64,000 nucleotides of DNA from a virus. The stretch spans positions 1 through 64,000 of the IMG/VR virus record IMGVR_UViG_3300031963_000004; one strand, written 5' to 3'. Under the pieces are notes generated by a model. It was given only the letters and a program-made list of their open reading frames with translations, had not been told where the DNA came from and ran no database searches. The position numbers were made by a program, and so were the translations under genes. This document shows positions 49,501 through 58,700 of this stretch, one piece after another (the first letter of the stretch is position 1; each line of letters begins with the position of its first letter).

Positions 49501-49949
49501 TATAAATCTCCTTCTTTGCGATTTTCACTGTAATATGGATCAAAGCTTCCACCTGGATATCGTGACTCAAGCTTCTTAACATTCTCTGCAATGACTTCAT
49601 TAGGATCTAGCTGAAGTGCCCTACAGGCATTTACCCAGTACCACATAATGTCCCCTAACTCACGTTTCATATGAAACACGTTTTCATCAGTCAATGCTTT
49701 ACCCTGAAAGATAATTTTCTTAGGGATTTCAATAAACTCACCTGATTCTGCTGCTAGGCCCATACATGCTGTAATAAGTAGTGGGAGATTAACGTCAGGT
49801 CCATGCTTCATTACCCCGTCGAACACTTCATAGTTTGCATCTAGTCTGTCTAGCTCAGACATAAACGTAGTCAAATCATTGCTAGGTTGACTAGTTACTT
49901 TCTCTACAAAGTGTTGGTATTTGTTTAAATCAATATTCATAGTTTCCAT
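49500..49949 (-). CDS. mazG: MazG-like nucleotide pyrophosphohydrolase
   Basis: 149 residues, one MazG domain. G-L-A-A-E-S-G-E-F (about 84-92) and K-R-E-L-G-D-I-M-W-Y are the E-x-x-E...E-x-x-D metal-binding pairs of the all-alpha NTP pyrophosphatases. It hydrolyses (d)NTPs to NMP and PPi. Phage MazG is discussed as clearing nucleotides or altering stringent response, which is not settled. It overlaps both neighbours by TAATG, in an operon with the nuclease and Pal. Confidence 0.85.
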   Translation of the reverse strand: METMNIDLNKYQHFVEKVTSQPSNDLTTFMSELDRLDANYEVFDGVMKHGPDVNLPLLITACMGLAAESGEFIEIPKKIIFQGKALTDENVFHMKRELGDIMWYWVNACRALQLDPNEVIAENVKKLESRYPGGSFDPYYSENRKEGDL

Positions 49950-50479
49950 TAGTTTCTATAGTATAGTTCGACTCTGCGATTCTGACTCCATGCTTCTTCA
50001 TTTGACCCTAGTGCCTTAGGCTTCTCTGACCCATAAGAATACGCTTCGATTTGACTTTCTCTAGCCCCATATTTAATGAGTTCTACTCTCACTGCATTAG
50101 CTCGTTTTTGTCCTAACGCTAGATTATATTCTCTGCCTCCGCGCTCATCAGTATGACCCTCAACAAACACAAATTCATTTTGATTCTTAGCAAGAAATTC
50201 ACCATGCTTTTTCAAAAGAGGTTGATATTGTTCTTTAACAGTGTATTCATCTAGGTCAAAATATACTGAATAACTTTTAAACAGTGTATTAGGATCCTTT
50301 CTATCTTTCGTTGGAATTTTTATAACTTCTATGTTTGCATCTTCTATTTTAGTTATTGAGGTCTTACTACTCCTGTCACTCCTATTTTCAACAACAGGGG
50401 ATTCCTTTGTGGTTTTGTCTGTAATAGTACTCGTTGAACAAGCACCAAGTAAAAGTAGTATAAAAAAGTGTTTTATCAT
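49949..50479 (-). CDS. pal: Pal-like OmpA-family lipoprotein
   Basis: 176 residues. A signal peptide (MIKHFFILLLLGAC) ends in a lipobox L-L-G-A-C, so lipidation at Cys14 is expected. A disordered linker (15-68) leads to an OmpA/Pal domain: SVYFDLDEYTVKEQYQPLL, then V-E-G-H-T-D-E-R-G, Y-N-L-A-L-G-Q-K-R-A and Q-N-R-R-V-E. All peptidoglycan-binding landmarks are intact. Cellular Pal links outer membrane and cell wall within Tol-Pal. In a phage it may block superinfection, alter the envelope or help lysis. It resembles betaproteobacterial Pal in my recollection, suggesting capture from a host. Confidence 0.85.
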   Translation of the reverse strand: MIKHFFILLLLGACSTSTITDKTTKESPVVENRSDRSSKTSITKIEDANIEVIKIPTKDRKDPNTLFKSYSVYFDLDEYTVKEQYQPLLKKHGEFLAKNQNEFVFVEGHTDERGGREYNLALGQKRANAVRVELIKYGARESQIEAYSYGSEKPKALGSNEEAWSQNRRVELYYRN

Positions 50480-50480
50480 A

Positions 50481-51677
50481 TTAAAATGCCTTTAGAATAA
50501 TCATGTTTTCATTAAAACGACCGTTTGGGACTGTCGCAGTTGCTTTAATACCCTCAAAGAATTTACGTGCTGCGGGCTTACTACCCATAATTTCTTTAAG
50601 TTGCTCACCAGGCTTACGCAATGTTTTAATCTCACTTTTACCTGTATCAAAGCCAATGATAGTGTTACCTTTGACAGTAAATGTTTGACTATACTGGTCA
50701 GCGATATAGTGATGTAGTTTGCGCTTTGCAGTATCGTATACCCAAGCTTCACTACTGCCATGCAATTTAGTAGGATGTACGCTGACTAAATCAAGCTTAA
50801 GTGCAGGATCCTTAAACTCTTTGAGGTACTTGAGTTTACTAACAATCTTTTCGACTGGCACTGGCTTGCGCTTGCGAGGTGTCTTGCTTGCTTTTTTGAT
50901 GCTGATATAACTATTGAGGTCACTAATAACTTGCTCAATAGCCTTAATCATGTTTTTCACTTGTACTTTGCCGAACTGACTATAGCCCTCAACAAGTTGT
51001 GGGTCCTTGCCTTCTTGCACTTCATACCATTCGTTAAGTTCTTTCTTCCAAACGTCAAGTATGATAGGGATATGTTGTGGAAGAATGTTGTGCTTTGCAA
51101 GAATATCAATGGGTTTACCTGGCAGATTACCTTTCAGCCCAGCCTGAATAAAATCATCGAACAATCCAATGATTTCACCTGTTGCCTCACGTGCTTTTTC
51201 ACGCATAATTTCTTGCACATTGGGACGATTAGTAGGTTCCTTTTCTACTACTTCTTCCTCTACTTGTGGAGTAAGATTAGATTTGAAAACTGTTTCAGGC
51301 TTATGCACACAGGTCATCAATCTAGTAATTTCATTCTGTAATGACATTTCTTCATGCTCAGTCAATTGCAGCCCACGCAATGTCATACGTGCTAGCCAAC
51401 CATACGTACTTAGTATTTCGCTTTCGGGTGCTTTTGCCATAACCTTAGCATCAGCCTTGCGGTCGTTTAATTCTAGATATTGAATCAGTAAGTCTTTAGC
51501 ATCCTTACGTGCATAAAACCTAGTATACCATGTAAATGCTCTAGCGAGTGCGCTGTTGCGACTATCTGATTCTGGTTGCAAAGCAAAAAACGGCTCGTCA
51601 CCTGCGTATTTTGTATCCCCGTCTTTAGGGTTTAGTGCTTTGATAACTGCATTTTCACTGAGTTTTTTACGGGACAT
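50481..51677 (-). CDS. Unknown early protein (398 residues)
   Basis: Mostly helical and basic. N-terminal ~115 residues contain ALARAFTWYTRFYARKDAKDLLIQYLEL and STYGWLARMTLRGLQL. A helical middle and a C-terminal beta-rich domain from ~290 (LDLVSVHPTKLHGSSEAWVYDTAKRKLHHYI) follow. The last part resembles a small nucleic-acid-binding or structural fold but no family is recognised. A good sigma70-like promoter (TTGCAC-N17-TATAAT) and an AGGAG site precede it, suggesting early expression. First gene of the pal-mazG operon. Confidence 0.6.
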   Translation of the reverse strand: MSRKKLSENAVIKALNPKDGDTKYAGDEPFFALQPESDSRNSALARAFTWYTRFYARKDAKDLLIQYLELNDRKADAKVMAKAPESEILSTYGWLARMTLRGLQLTEHEEMSLQNEITRLMTCVHKPETVFKSNLTPQVEEEVVEKEPTNRPNVQEIMREKAREATGEIIGLFDDFIQAGLKGNLPGKPIDILAKHNILPQHIPIILDVWKKELNEWYEVQEGKDPQLVEGYSQFGKVQVKNMIKAIEQVISDLNSYISIKKASKTPRKRKPVPVEKIVSKLKYLKEFKDPALKLDLVSVHPTKLHGSSEAWVYDTAKRKLHHYIADQYSQTFTVKGNTIIGFDTGKSEIKTLRKPGEQLKEIMGSKPAARKFFEGIKATATVPNGRFNENMIILKAF

Positions 51678-51706
51678 AACCCACTCCTATCATATTAAGA
51701 AAGATA

Positions 51707-51735
51707 ATTATAACACAACCCGTATTTAAGTGCAA
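51707..51735 (-). promoter_or_regulatory. Sigma70-like promoter
   Basis: Minus-strand TTGCAC (51730-51735), 17 bases, TATAAT (51707-51712). The predicted leader is about 23 bases with AGGAG. The same -35 hexamer and spacing occur at the DnaE-like gene. Confidence 0.7.
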
Positions 51736-51747
51736 GCCTAAATTCGC

Positions 51748-51754
51748 ATAAATA
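51748..51754 (+). promoter_or_regulatory. T4-like late promoter ATAAATA
   Basis: GCATAAATAC on the plus strand, 21 bases before ATG 51776. Same spacing as on the minus strand, driving the neck and tail completion genes. Confidence 0.7.
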
Positions 51755-51775
51755 CTGTATTAATGGAATAACAAC

Positions 51776-53404
51776 ATGCCCAAACTGTCGCTATATCGCT
51801 CAGAAAAATCCCATGACTATAAGTTTTTTGACAAGACTATTGCAGAAATGCTAACGGTTGGGGGCACCGACTTGTACATTCACAAATATCTAGGTCCCAA
51901 GGATCAAGGTCCCTCATCCAGCTTCGCCCTACCAAGATATGATCAACTTGATCCGACAAATATTCAAGACCTGTTGTTTTTAGAAAACCGTGATAGAAAG
52001 TATGACAGTAACATTTACAGATTACGTGGGCATTACAATACACAGAACCTAGACTTTGACCTTAGTCAGTTTGGGTTGTTCTTAAACAATGATGTGATTT
52101 TTATTACTACCCATTACAATACAATGATAGAGATATTGGGTAGAAAGTTAATGGTAGGTGATGTATTAGAACTTCCTCATTTGGTTGATTATCATCCATT
52201 GAATGACAAGATACCAACAAGCTTACGTAGATATTACCAAGTAACTGACGCAAACTTTGCCAGTGAAGGTTTTAGTAGCACATGGTATTATCATCTTTGG
52301 AGAGTTAAATGTGAGCCATTGATAGATAGTCAAGAATTTGCAAATATACTTGATAAGCCACAATCTACTGACAACTATTTGGGTGATTGGGATAAACTAA
52401 AAACCTATGTTCCTGGTTATGTCGTAACGTTTGGGGACAAAAATTACACACCAAAGCAAAATGTACCAGCTGGTATTCCTTGCACAGATACAACGTATTG
52501 GCAATTAGATACTGCTGATAGTTTAAAAGATATTATTGGTCGTTACAATAAGAATCTTGAAATTAATCAAGCAATAGATCAAGAGGCATCAAGAATCGTA
52601 CCTAAGAATGGATACGATAGAAAACAACTGTATCTCGTTCCTACAAATGCAGAAGAACAACCAGCTTCACCTCGCAATGTTATTGTTCGCAGAGGAATAC
52701 CTGAAAGAACTACGTTTACTTTAAATTATGTTGATGGTAATGTTCCTATTATAAGACTATCATCAGGTGCAATCAAAGATGTTAATGGATTAGTAAATCA
52801 GGATATTATTTCTGCATTTATGAAGTTAACAATTCAAATAACAGAGATCGAACCAACAGTTGCAGAAGGTGGCTCTCGCAGTTTAGAGCCTGAATTGGCT
52901 TTATCAATTAAGGCTGTTGGTCCAATCACTGTACCATATGGTACAGTAGATAACATTGTTACTGATTCTACTATTGATATTGATAACCCAAGTTTTAATT
53001 CAGATGTATATGCAATTACAGAGGTTCAGGATTTTAGAGCAGATGCAGACCCAAGATTTAAATTTGTTGGGAAAGAATCAGCGAAAGGATTTGGTTATAC
53101 ATCAGGTTATAACTCAGGGGAAGCCGCTGCACCAAACGGTGAACCATTTGGTACTGGCATACAGTTCCCAAGTAATCCAAAAGTCGGGGAGTACTTTTTA
53201 CGTTTAGATTACTTGCCACAACAAATGTTTAGATACGATGGTAATCTATGGGTCAAGATTAGTGAGGTCACTAGAACAGAAACACTATCAAGTAGTACAC
53301 AGTTAGGTGGATTCATCAACAATAGCAATGTAACTCCTACATTAAATGGCCCTATACCAGAATCACAACCTCTATCATCAATATTAGGTATTACACCAGA
53401 TTAA
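51776..53404 (+). CDS. Neck protein (T4 gp14-like), extended
   Basis: 542 residues, twice T4 gp14. The first ~190 residues contain GTDLYIHKYLGPKDQ, FGLFLNNDVIFITTHYN and GRKLMVGDVLELPHLVDYHPL, then RRYYQVTDANFASEGFSSTWYYHLWRVK. The 'x-GDxxxxPhxxxxxxI/V' core is that of gp14. The rest is beta-rich with a likely decoration domain, ending in a Thr/Ser/Pro region. It binds the connector to the tail in T4. A late promoter precedes it and it is followed by the gp15-like gene after 8 bases. Confidence 0.7.
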   Translation: MPKLSLYRSEKSHDYKFFDKTIAEMLTVGGTDLYIHKYLGPKDQGPSSSFALPRYDQLDPTNIQDLLFLENRDRKYDSNIYRLRGHYNTQNLDFDLSQFGLFLNNDVIFITTHYNTMIEILGRKLMVGDVLELPHLVDYHPLNDKIPTSLRRYYQVTDANFASEGFSSTWYYHLWRVKCEPLIDSQEFANILDKPQSTDNYLGDWDKLKTYVPGYVVTFGDKNYTPKQNVPAGIPCTDTTYWQLDTADSLKDIIGRYNKNLEINQAIDQEASRIVPKNGYDRKQLYLVPTNAEEQPASPRNVIVRRGIPERTTFTLNYVDGNVPIIRLSSGAIKDVNGLVNQDIISAFMKLTIQITEIEPTVAEGGSRSLEPELALSIKAVGPITVPYGTVDNIVTDSTIDIDNPSFNSDVYAITEVQDFRADADPRFKFVGKESAKGFGYTSGYNSGEAAAPNGEPFGTGIQFPSNPKVGEYFLRLDYLPQQMFRYDGNLWVKISEVTRTETLSSSTQLGGFINNSNVTPTLNGPIPESQPLSSILGITPD

Positions 53405-53412
53405 GGAAATAA

Positions 53413-54783
53413 ATGGCACAATTCTTCTACGATAATCAGATCCGAAGATTTATAATTCAATTTGCAAGAATTTTTAGTAACTGGTACGTTACTAAAGGTA
53501 AAGACCCTGCAGGCAACGACATTGTTGTTCGTGTACCAATTATGTACGGAGATGCTAGCAGACAAGCAGCAACTATCATATCAAATAATAGTGCAAACAG
53601 TTTACCTAGCGCACCACTTATCACATATTATATAACTAGTTTAGAATACGATCAGAGTAGAACACAGGATCCTTACTTCATAGATAAACTTAATGTAAGG
53701 CGTAGAAATTTTAATCAAGACACAGGACAATATGAAACAACACAAGGTGATGCATTTACAATTGAAAGATTGATGCCCGTACCTTATACGCTTCGTATGC
53801 AAGTTGACTTTTGGACTACAAACTATAATCAAAAACTAGAGTTGATAGAACAGTTAGGTGTATTATTCAATCCTAGTATGGAGTTACAAAGTACAGATAA
53901 TTTCATTGATTGGACAAGTTTAAGTGTAGTATATCAAGATGGATTAACATTTAGCAGTCGTACTATACCTGTAGGACAAGGTAATCCAATTGACGTATTG
54001 ACTTGGAAGTTCTATATGCCTATATGGATAAGTAGTGCTGCTAAAGTTAAGAAGTTAGGCATTATACATAAGATTATTGCAAGTATCTTTAAAGGCAATG
54101 CAATTACTGATATGCAAGATGATGATTTATTGTTGGGCACAAGACAAAAAATTGCTCCGTATGGATATAAGTTATTATTATTAGGTAACTCATTACAAAT
54201 ACTACCTGACTATGCTGCGTTTAATCCACGTAACGATACACTAGATTCACCAGAAAATCCTAATACTACATTAGCTTGGAGTGGTTTCTTAAATGCTTAT
54301 GGTAAAGTGAAACCAGGTATCAGTCAAATTTGGTTACAAAACGAACACATGGATACTGATATAGTTGGTACGATAGCATTCAATCCAACTGACGATAGAT
54401 TATTAATTTATGATATTGATCCAGATACATTACCACAAAACACATTAGCACCTGTAGATAGTGTTATTGACCCATATGCTAAGTACCCCGGTAAAGGGTT
54501 ACCTGCTGCTATTAATGGACAACGATACTTATTAGTAAACGAATTAGGTCATGATACCGATAAGGCTGTTAATAGTCCATGGGGCAACGTTGTTGCCAAG
54601 CCAAACGATATTATAGAATACAAAAATGGTGCATGGCAAATATCCTTTGACAGTTCCGTAACGTTTAAAACAGAATATGTCACGAATCTAACTACTTCAG
54701 TGCAGTATAGATTTTCTGATAATAAATGGATGAAGTCATACGAAGGTTGGTATAAGTCAGGAGATTTCTCAATAGTAGTTTAA
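53413..54783 (+). CDS. Tail completion/sheath stabiliser (T4 gp15-like)
   Basis: 456 residues (T4 gp15 has 272). FFYDNQIRRFIIQFARIFSNWYVTK, VRVPIMYGDASRQAATI and RLMPVPYTLRMQVDFWTTNYNQKLELIEQLGVLFNPSMEL match gp15 in order (F-Y-x-x-x-x-R-R, x-V-P-I-x-Y, P-x-x-[L/M]-x-x-x-x-x-[F/Y/W]-T). It caps the top of the sheath and tube so the tail can bind the head. The C-terminal ~200 residues are extra beta domains. Follows the gp14-like gene, as in T4. Confidence 0.85.
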   Translation: MAQFFYDNQIRRFIIQFARIFSNWYVTKGKDPAGNDIVVRVPIMYGDASRQAATIISNNSANSLPSAPLITYYITSLEYDQSRTQDPYFIDKLNVRRRNFNQDTGQYETTQGDAFTIERLMPVPYTLRMQVDFWTTNYNQKLELIEQLGVLFNPSMELQSTDNFIDWTSLSVVYQDGLTFSSRTIPVGQGNPIDVLTWKFYMPIWISSAAKVKKLGIIHKIIASIFKGNAITDMQDDDLLLGTRQKIAPYGYKLLLLGNSLQILPDYAAFNPRNDTLDSPENPNTTLAWSGFLNAYGKVKPGISQIWLQNEHMDTDIVGTIAFNPTDDRLLIYDIDPDTLPQNTLAPVDSVIDPYAKYPGKGLPAAINGQRYLLVNELGHDTDKAVNSPWGNVVAKPNDIIEYKNGAWQISFDSSVTFKTEYVTNLTTSVQYRFSDNKWMKSYEGWYKSGDFSIVV

Positions 54784-54800
54784 TAAAGATAAATTACTAT

Positions 54801-55223
54801 ATGAGCAAATCAAGTACAGCAGGCGGAGTTTTCTTCTACGCTGATTCCACAGATCGTTTTTTATTTTTATTACGCAGTGACGATAAAGATGCCACTGTGT
54901 GGGGTATACCTGGTGGTAAGATCGAAAAGAATGAATCATTATTTGAGGGTATTCACAGAGAGTGTATTGAAGAAATAAACTTTTTTCCCACAGAAGCTAA
55001 ATTAATACCTATACAAAAATTTGTCAATAACAACTTTACATATCATACATTTTTTTGTAGAATAAATGAAGAATTCATACCCATACTAAATGAAGAACAT
55101 ATTGGGTATTGTTGGGTAGATGTACATCATTATCCTAAACCATTACATGCTGGTTTATTCAATACAGTAAGTTTTGACATAGTACAAGAAAAGCTAAAAG
55201 AACTTACAAAAAAAGCGACCTAG
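54801..55223 (+). CDS. Nudix hydrolase
   Basis: 140 residues. The Nudix box G-x5-E-x7-R-E-x-x-E-E is present (GKIEKNESLFEGIHRECIEEINF), but Asn replaces the usual Gly after EE-x. It hydrolyses nucleoside diphosphates linked to another group (for example NTPs, ADP-ribose or dinucleotides). Substrate unknown. A GATAAATTA element is 6 bases before ATG. The gene ends inside a strong terminator hairpin. Confidence 0.85.
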   Translation: MSKSSTAGGVFFYADSTDRFLFLLRSDDKDATVWGIPGGKIEKNESLFEGIHRECIEEINFFPTEAKLIPIQKFVNNNFTYHTFFCRINEEFIPILNEEHIGYCWVDVHHYPKPLHAGLFNTVSFDIVQEKLKELTKKAT

Positions 55224-55234
55224 GTCGCTTTTTT
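55208..55234. terminator. Bidirectional terminator after the Nudix gene
   Basis: Perfect palindrome AGCGACCTAGGTCGCT flanked by A-tract and T-tract (A7/T6), between convergent genes; it includes the Nudix stop codon. Confidence 0.9.
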
Positions 55235-55253
55235 GTTTAATAATAATTGAATA

Positions 55254-55664
55254 TTATTCGGGCTCAGTTTCATCACCTTCTAAATCAGTATTACCTGTTA
55301 GATCAGTATCAGTACCTGCTTCTTCAACTTGAACAGCATTATCACTTGTGCTTGTGCTGAAGTTCCATGGATAGCTATCGCCACTTACTGTAATCTTTCT
55401 TCCTGCAATTTTAGTGATTTGACCTACTGTACCGTTATCTAACTTTACAGTGATACTCATTTCGCCTGCTGCTAAATCACCAGCTGCTTTAGCAACTAAA
55501 CGACATACTGCTGTGTTGTCACTTGCATCACTGCATAAAAATCTAGCAGCACCCTTTTGTTTTACGATGTAACCAGGTGTGCTTGCTGTACCATTATGAA
55601 ATTGTACTTTCAAATTATCGTCTGCGTTTGCACCGAAAAATCTTTTATTAATTGGGCGTCCCAT
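55254..55664 (-). CDS. Small virion-like protein (136 residues)
   Basis: Starts GRPINKRFFGANADDNLKVQFHNG and has a compact beta body (AARFLCSDASDNTAVCRLVAKAAGDLAAGEMSITV...TVGQITKIAGRKITVSG) and an acidic tail. This 'MGRPIxKxFFG' opening occurs in small structural proteins of aquatic T4-like phages, but the role is unknown. AAAGGAG precedes ATG. The 75-base leader contains hairpins. Confidence 0.6.
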   Translation of the reverse strand: MGRPINKRFFGANADDNLKVQFHNGTASTPGYIVKQKGAARFLCSDASDNTAVCRLVAKAAGDLAAGEMSITVKLDNGTVGQITKIAGRKITVSGDSYPWNFSTSTSDNAVQVEEAGTDTDLTGNTDLEGDETEPE

Positions 55665-55740
55665 TTGTTTTCTCCTTTATTAAATGGCGTTCTAGGCCTA
55701 CGCAGTGGGTAACTGCATAAACTCTCAATTAAGAGTGAAC
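55665..55740 (-). promoter_or_regulatory. Structured 5' leader
   Basis: Between a late promoter and ATG 55664 there are two short inverted repeats (ACTCT/AGAGT at 55721-55736, GCAGT/ACTGC at 55702-55716) and the palindrome TAGGCCTA (55692-55699), then AAAGGAG. Most late leaders here are about 14 bases. Confidence 0.5.
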
Positions 55741-55745
55741 ATAAC

Positions 55746-55752
55746 TATTTAT
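55746..55752 (-). promoter_or_regulatory. Late-promoter-like ATAAATA
   Basis: GATAAATAG on the minus strand directly after the stop of the giant fibre gene; it would drive 55254-55664 through the structured leader. Confidence 0.5.
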
Positions 55753-55753
55753 C

Positions 55754-58700
55754 TTATGCACCTAAAGGTCTAGGTGCGCTACTTGTACTTGTACCAGAAG
55801 CGATTCCTGTTCCCATTGTTATCAAATGTTTGTTACCTGTAGCAGAGTTAACAATGTAAACACCAGTTGATCCGCCTACCAGTGTCCAAAAACCAGGACC
55901 AGTTGATCCTCTGTTCTTAATGTTAACATCGTTAACATATAAGTTTCTCCAATAAGCTTCTGCGGTAGAAGTTATAGTGACTGTTAAATCATTAACACCA
56001 TCAGTCCCGCCCAATTGACTACCGTAAATTGTAATAGTGTCATTTGTTACATAACCACTTCCTAAGGAGTGAACTCTGACTTTATAAATTTGATTAGTCA
56101 ATGGTGCTAAGTTTTGATGTGTCCAAACTTCTATCATTGCACCTGTACCAGAACCACTCGTTGTCCCTACAGTACTTGTTGGAGTACCTACTGCTGAACT
56201 ATTATGACGTACATAATAACTAGTTAGAAAATCAATAGTACCTACAGGTGTTCCTGAAATCGTAGTGATGGCACCTACACCTCCGGACGGTCTACCCAAA
56301 CTTTGAGAGTTCGCATCTCCCATTGTAGGCGTTAGATGTCCCACACTGTCTATTTGCATTGTCAAGTATTGTTCGTTAACGAATCCAATACCCATAGCAC
56401 TATCAAATAAGTAAAAACCTGTTCCTGTCTGAGTTTTACCAGTTTGGATAGTAATACCTAACTCATCCGATGAAACATATAGACCTTGCCTTGCACCATG
56501 ATACCCTTCAATGTTTAAAATATCATAGTTTGTAATTTTACCATTAACATCTAATGCGTTTTGACGATTGATTGTTAATCCATTCAATACACCAACACCA
56601 GTAATGTTAGGTTGATTACCATTAGCTTCTAAAATATTTCTAGCAAAGTTTGCTGTATTTGCATTTAGTGACCATGTTGAGTAATTTGCGTTTGGCACTT
56701 CACCTACAACATTAGGTCCTACTAAATGAGTTAAATTAATACCATTTGCTTCAATTAATGTTGTTCTTAATAGTCCTGTTGCTTTGTTGTATGTTAAATT
56801 AGCGTCACCTGCAAATTCGTCAGTGTCATTAAACTGAACATGTGTATCTAATCCACCTGGGGTTACTTCAGGTAACGCTACCCAACCAAGATTACCTGTA
56901 CCATCTGTTTGTAATACGTAATCTGCTGTGCCACCTGGTATTGTAATATTCGCTAATTGAGGTAATGTAATATTACCTTCAATGAATGCATCAGTTTTAC
57001 TTGTGAATGCACCATTAACTTGTAATGATGTTAGATTACCTACACTTGTAATGTTAGGTTGTGCAGCTACTATGACTGTATTTGCTAGATTTGCATTGCC
57101 CGCATTAGCAACAACACCTACAATATTTGCTGCAGGCAAATCTGTTAATCCCTGACCACTGCCATAGAATGCAGTCGCAGTTAATCTACCAGTTGATCTA
57201 TCAAATGTCAAGAATGGACTTGCATCTAATCTATTGTTAGTATTAAATTGAACTTGTGTATTTGATCCACTAGCTGGATCAGGAACGTTCCATGACAATA
57301 CACCTGCACCATTAGTCTTTAATACATAACCATCAGTGCCACCAGTGATAGTTAAGTTAGCTACGGATCCCAAATTAACTTTTTCTGTCGCTGTTAGATT
57401 TGCAGTAGTAACGTTTCCTGTAACAGAAATATTAGCAGCAGAAACATTCGCATCAATTGTGGCTGAACCTGTTAAATCTAAATTAACAGCATATACATTA
57501 GCAACAGCGGTTACATTACCACCTTGTATATTACCTGTAGCTGTTATATTTTCACCAGAGTTTACATTACCAACATTTATATCATCTGCTGTTAGTGTAC
57601 CAGTAGTAATAAAGTTACCACCAGTAATGTTACCAGTAACAATTGTAACACCATTAACTTGTAAGTTACCTAATGTTGCATTGCCCGTTACCGTAGCGTT
57701 ACTTGATACAGTAATATTATTACTTTGTACATTGCCTGTTGTGTTAAAGTTAGCAGCGTTAGCGTTAGCTGAAGCAGTTAATGTAGTTACGCTAGCAGGA
57801 CCTGATGTTATTGATCCTGAAGTTGAGAGATTTCCAACACTTGCATTACCTGTGATTGTTAATCCTTCACCACCTGCAATATTACCGGTAACGTTTAAAT
57901 TGCCCTGACTAGTTAATCTACCTACAGTAGCAGCACCGGATACCGTTAATATGTCTGTGGTATTAATTTCACCACTGGCTGTAATCTTCCCAGAAGAATT
58001 TAGATTTCCTGCTGAGGCGTTACCCGAAACGTTAAGTGTTGTAAGTGTACCTACACCTGTGATATTCGGTTGTGAAGCAGTTGTTAAACTTCCTGCAATT
58101 CTAGTTGCACTTAATGTATTTGATGATCTGTCAAAGGTAAATGAAGACGATCCACTAAAGTTACCATCATCATTAAATTGTACGAACGTGTTGCTGCCAC
58201 CTGGTAATCTTTGTACTACCCAACTTAGATTACCTGTACCATCTGTTTTTAGTACGTAGCCATCAAACCCACCTGATATTTTAATATTTCCTACGCTGCC
58301 TAAATTAGCATTATTGGTAACTGTTAGATTAGCTCCTGAAATATTATTAGAGACAGAAATATTATTACCTGCTGAAATGTTTCCACTTACACTAAATGCA
58401 TCTTCTGTCGAACTCAGTACGGTGTTACCAATATAAATTGTACTATTGGCTAAGTAAATATCTTTCCAACGTTGTGTTGGTGAGCCTAAATCATATGTTA
58501 CGTTTGCACTAGGTAAGAGTGCGCTACCAACAGTACCTAATAATCTTAAATTACCTATGTTAGCATTTTTAGCTACAGTAAGATTTTCTGATACAGAAAC
58601 ATTACCTGTAGCAGCGATGTTACCAGAAGCATTAAGCACGCCTACGTTAGAAATACCACTTACAGTTAATCTACCTGCTGTAGAAATATTAGCTGCTGAT

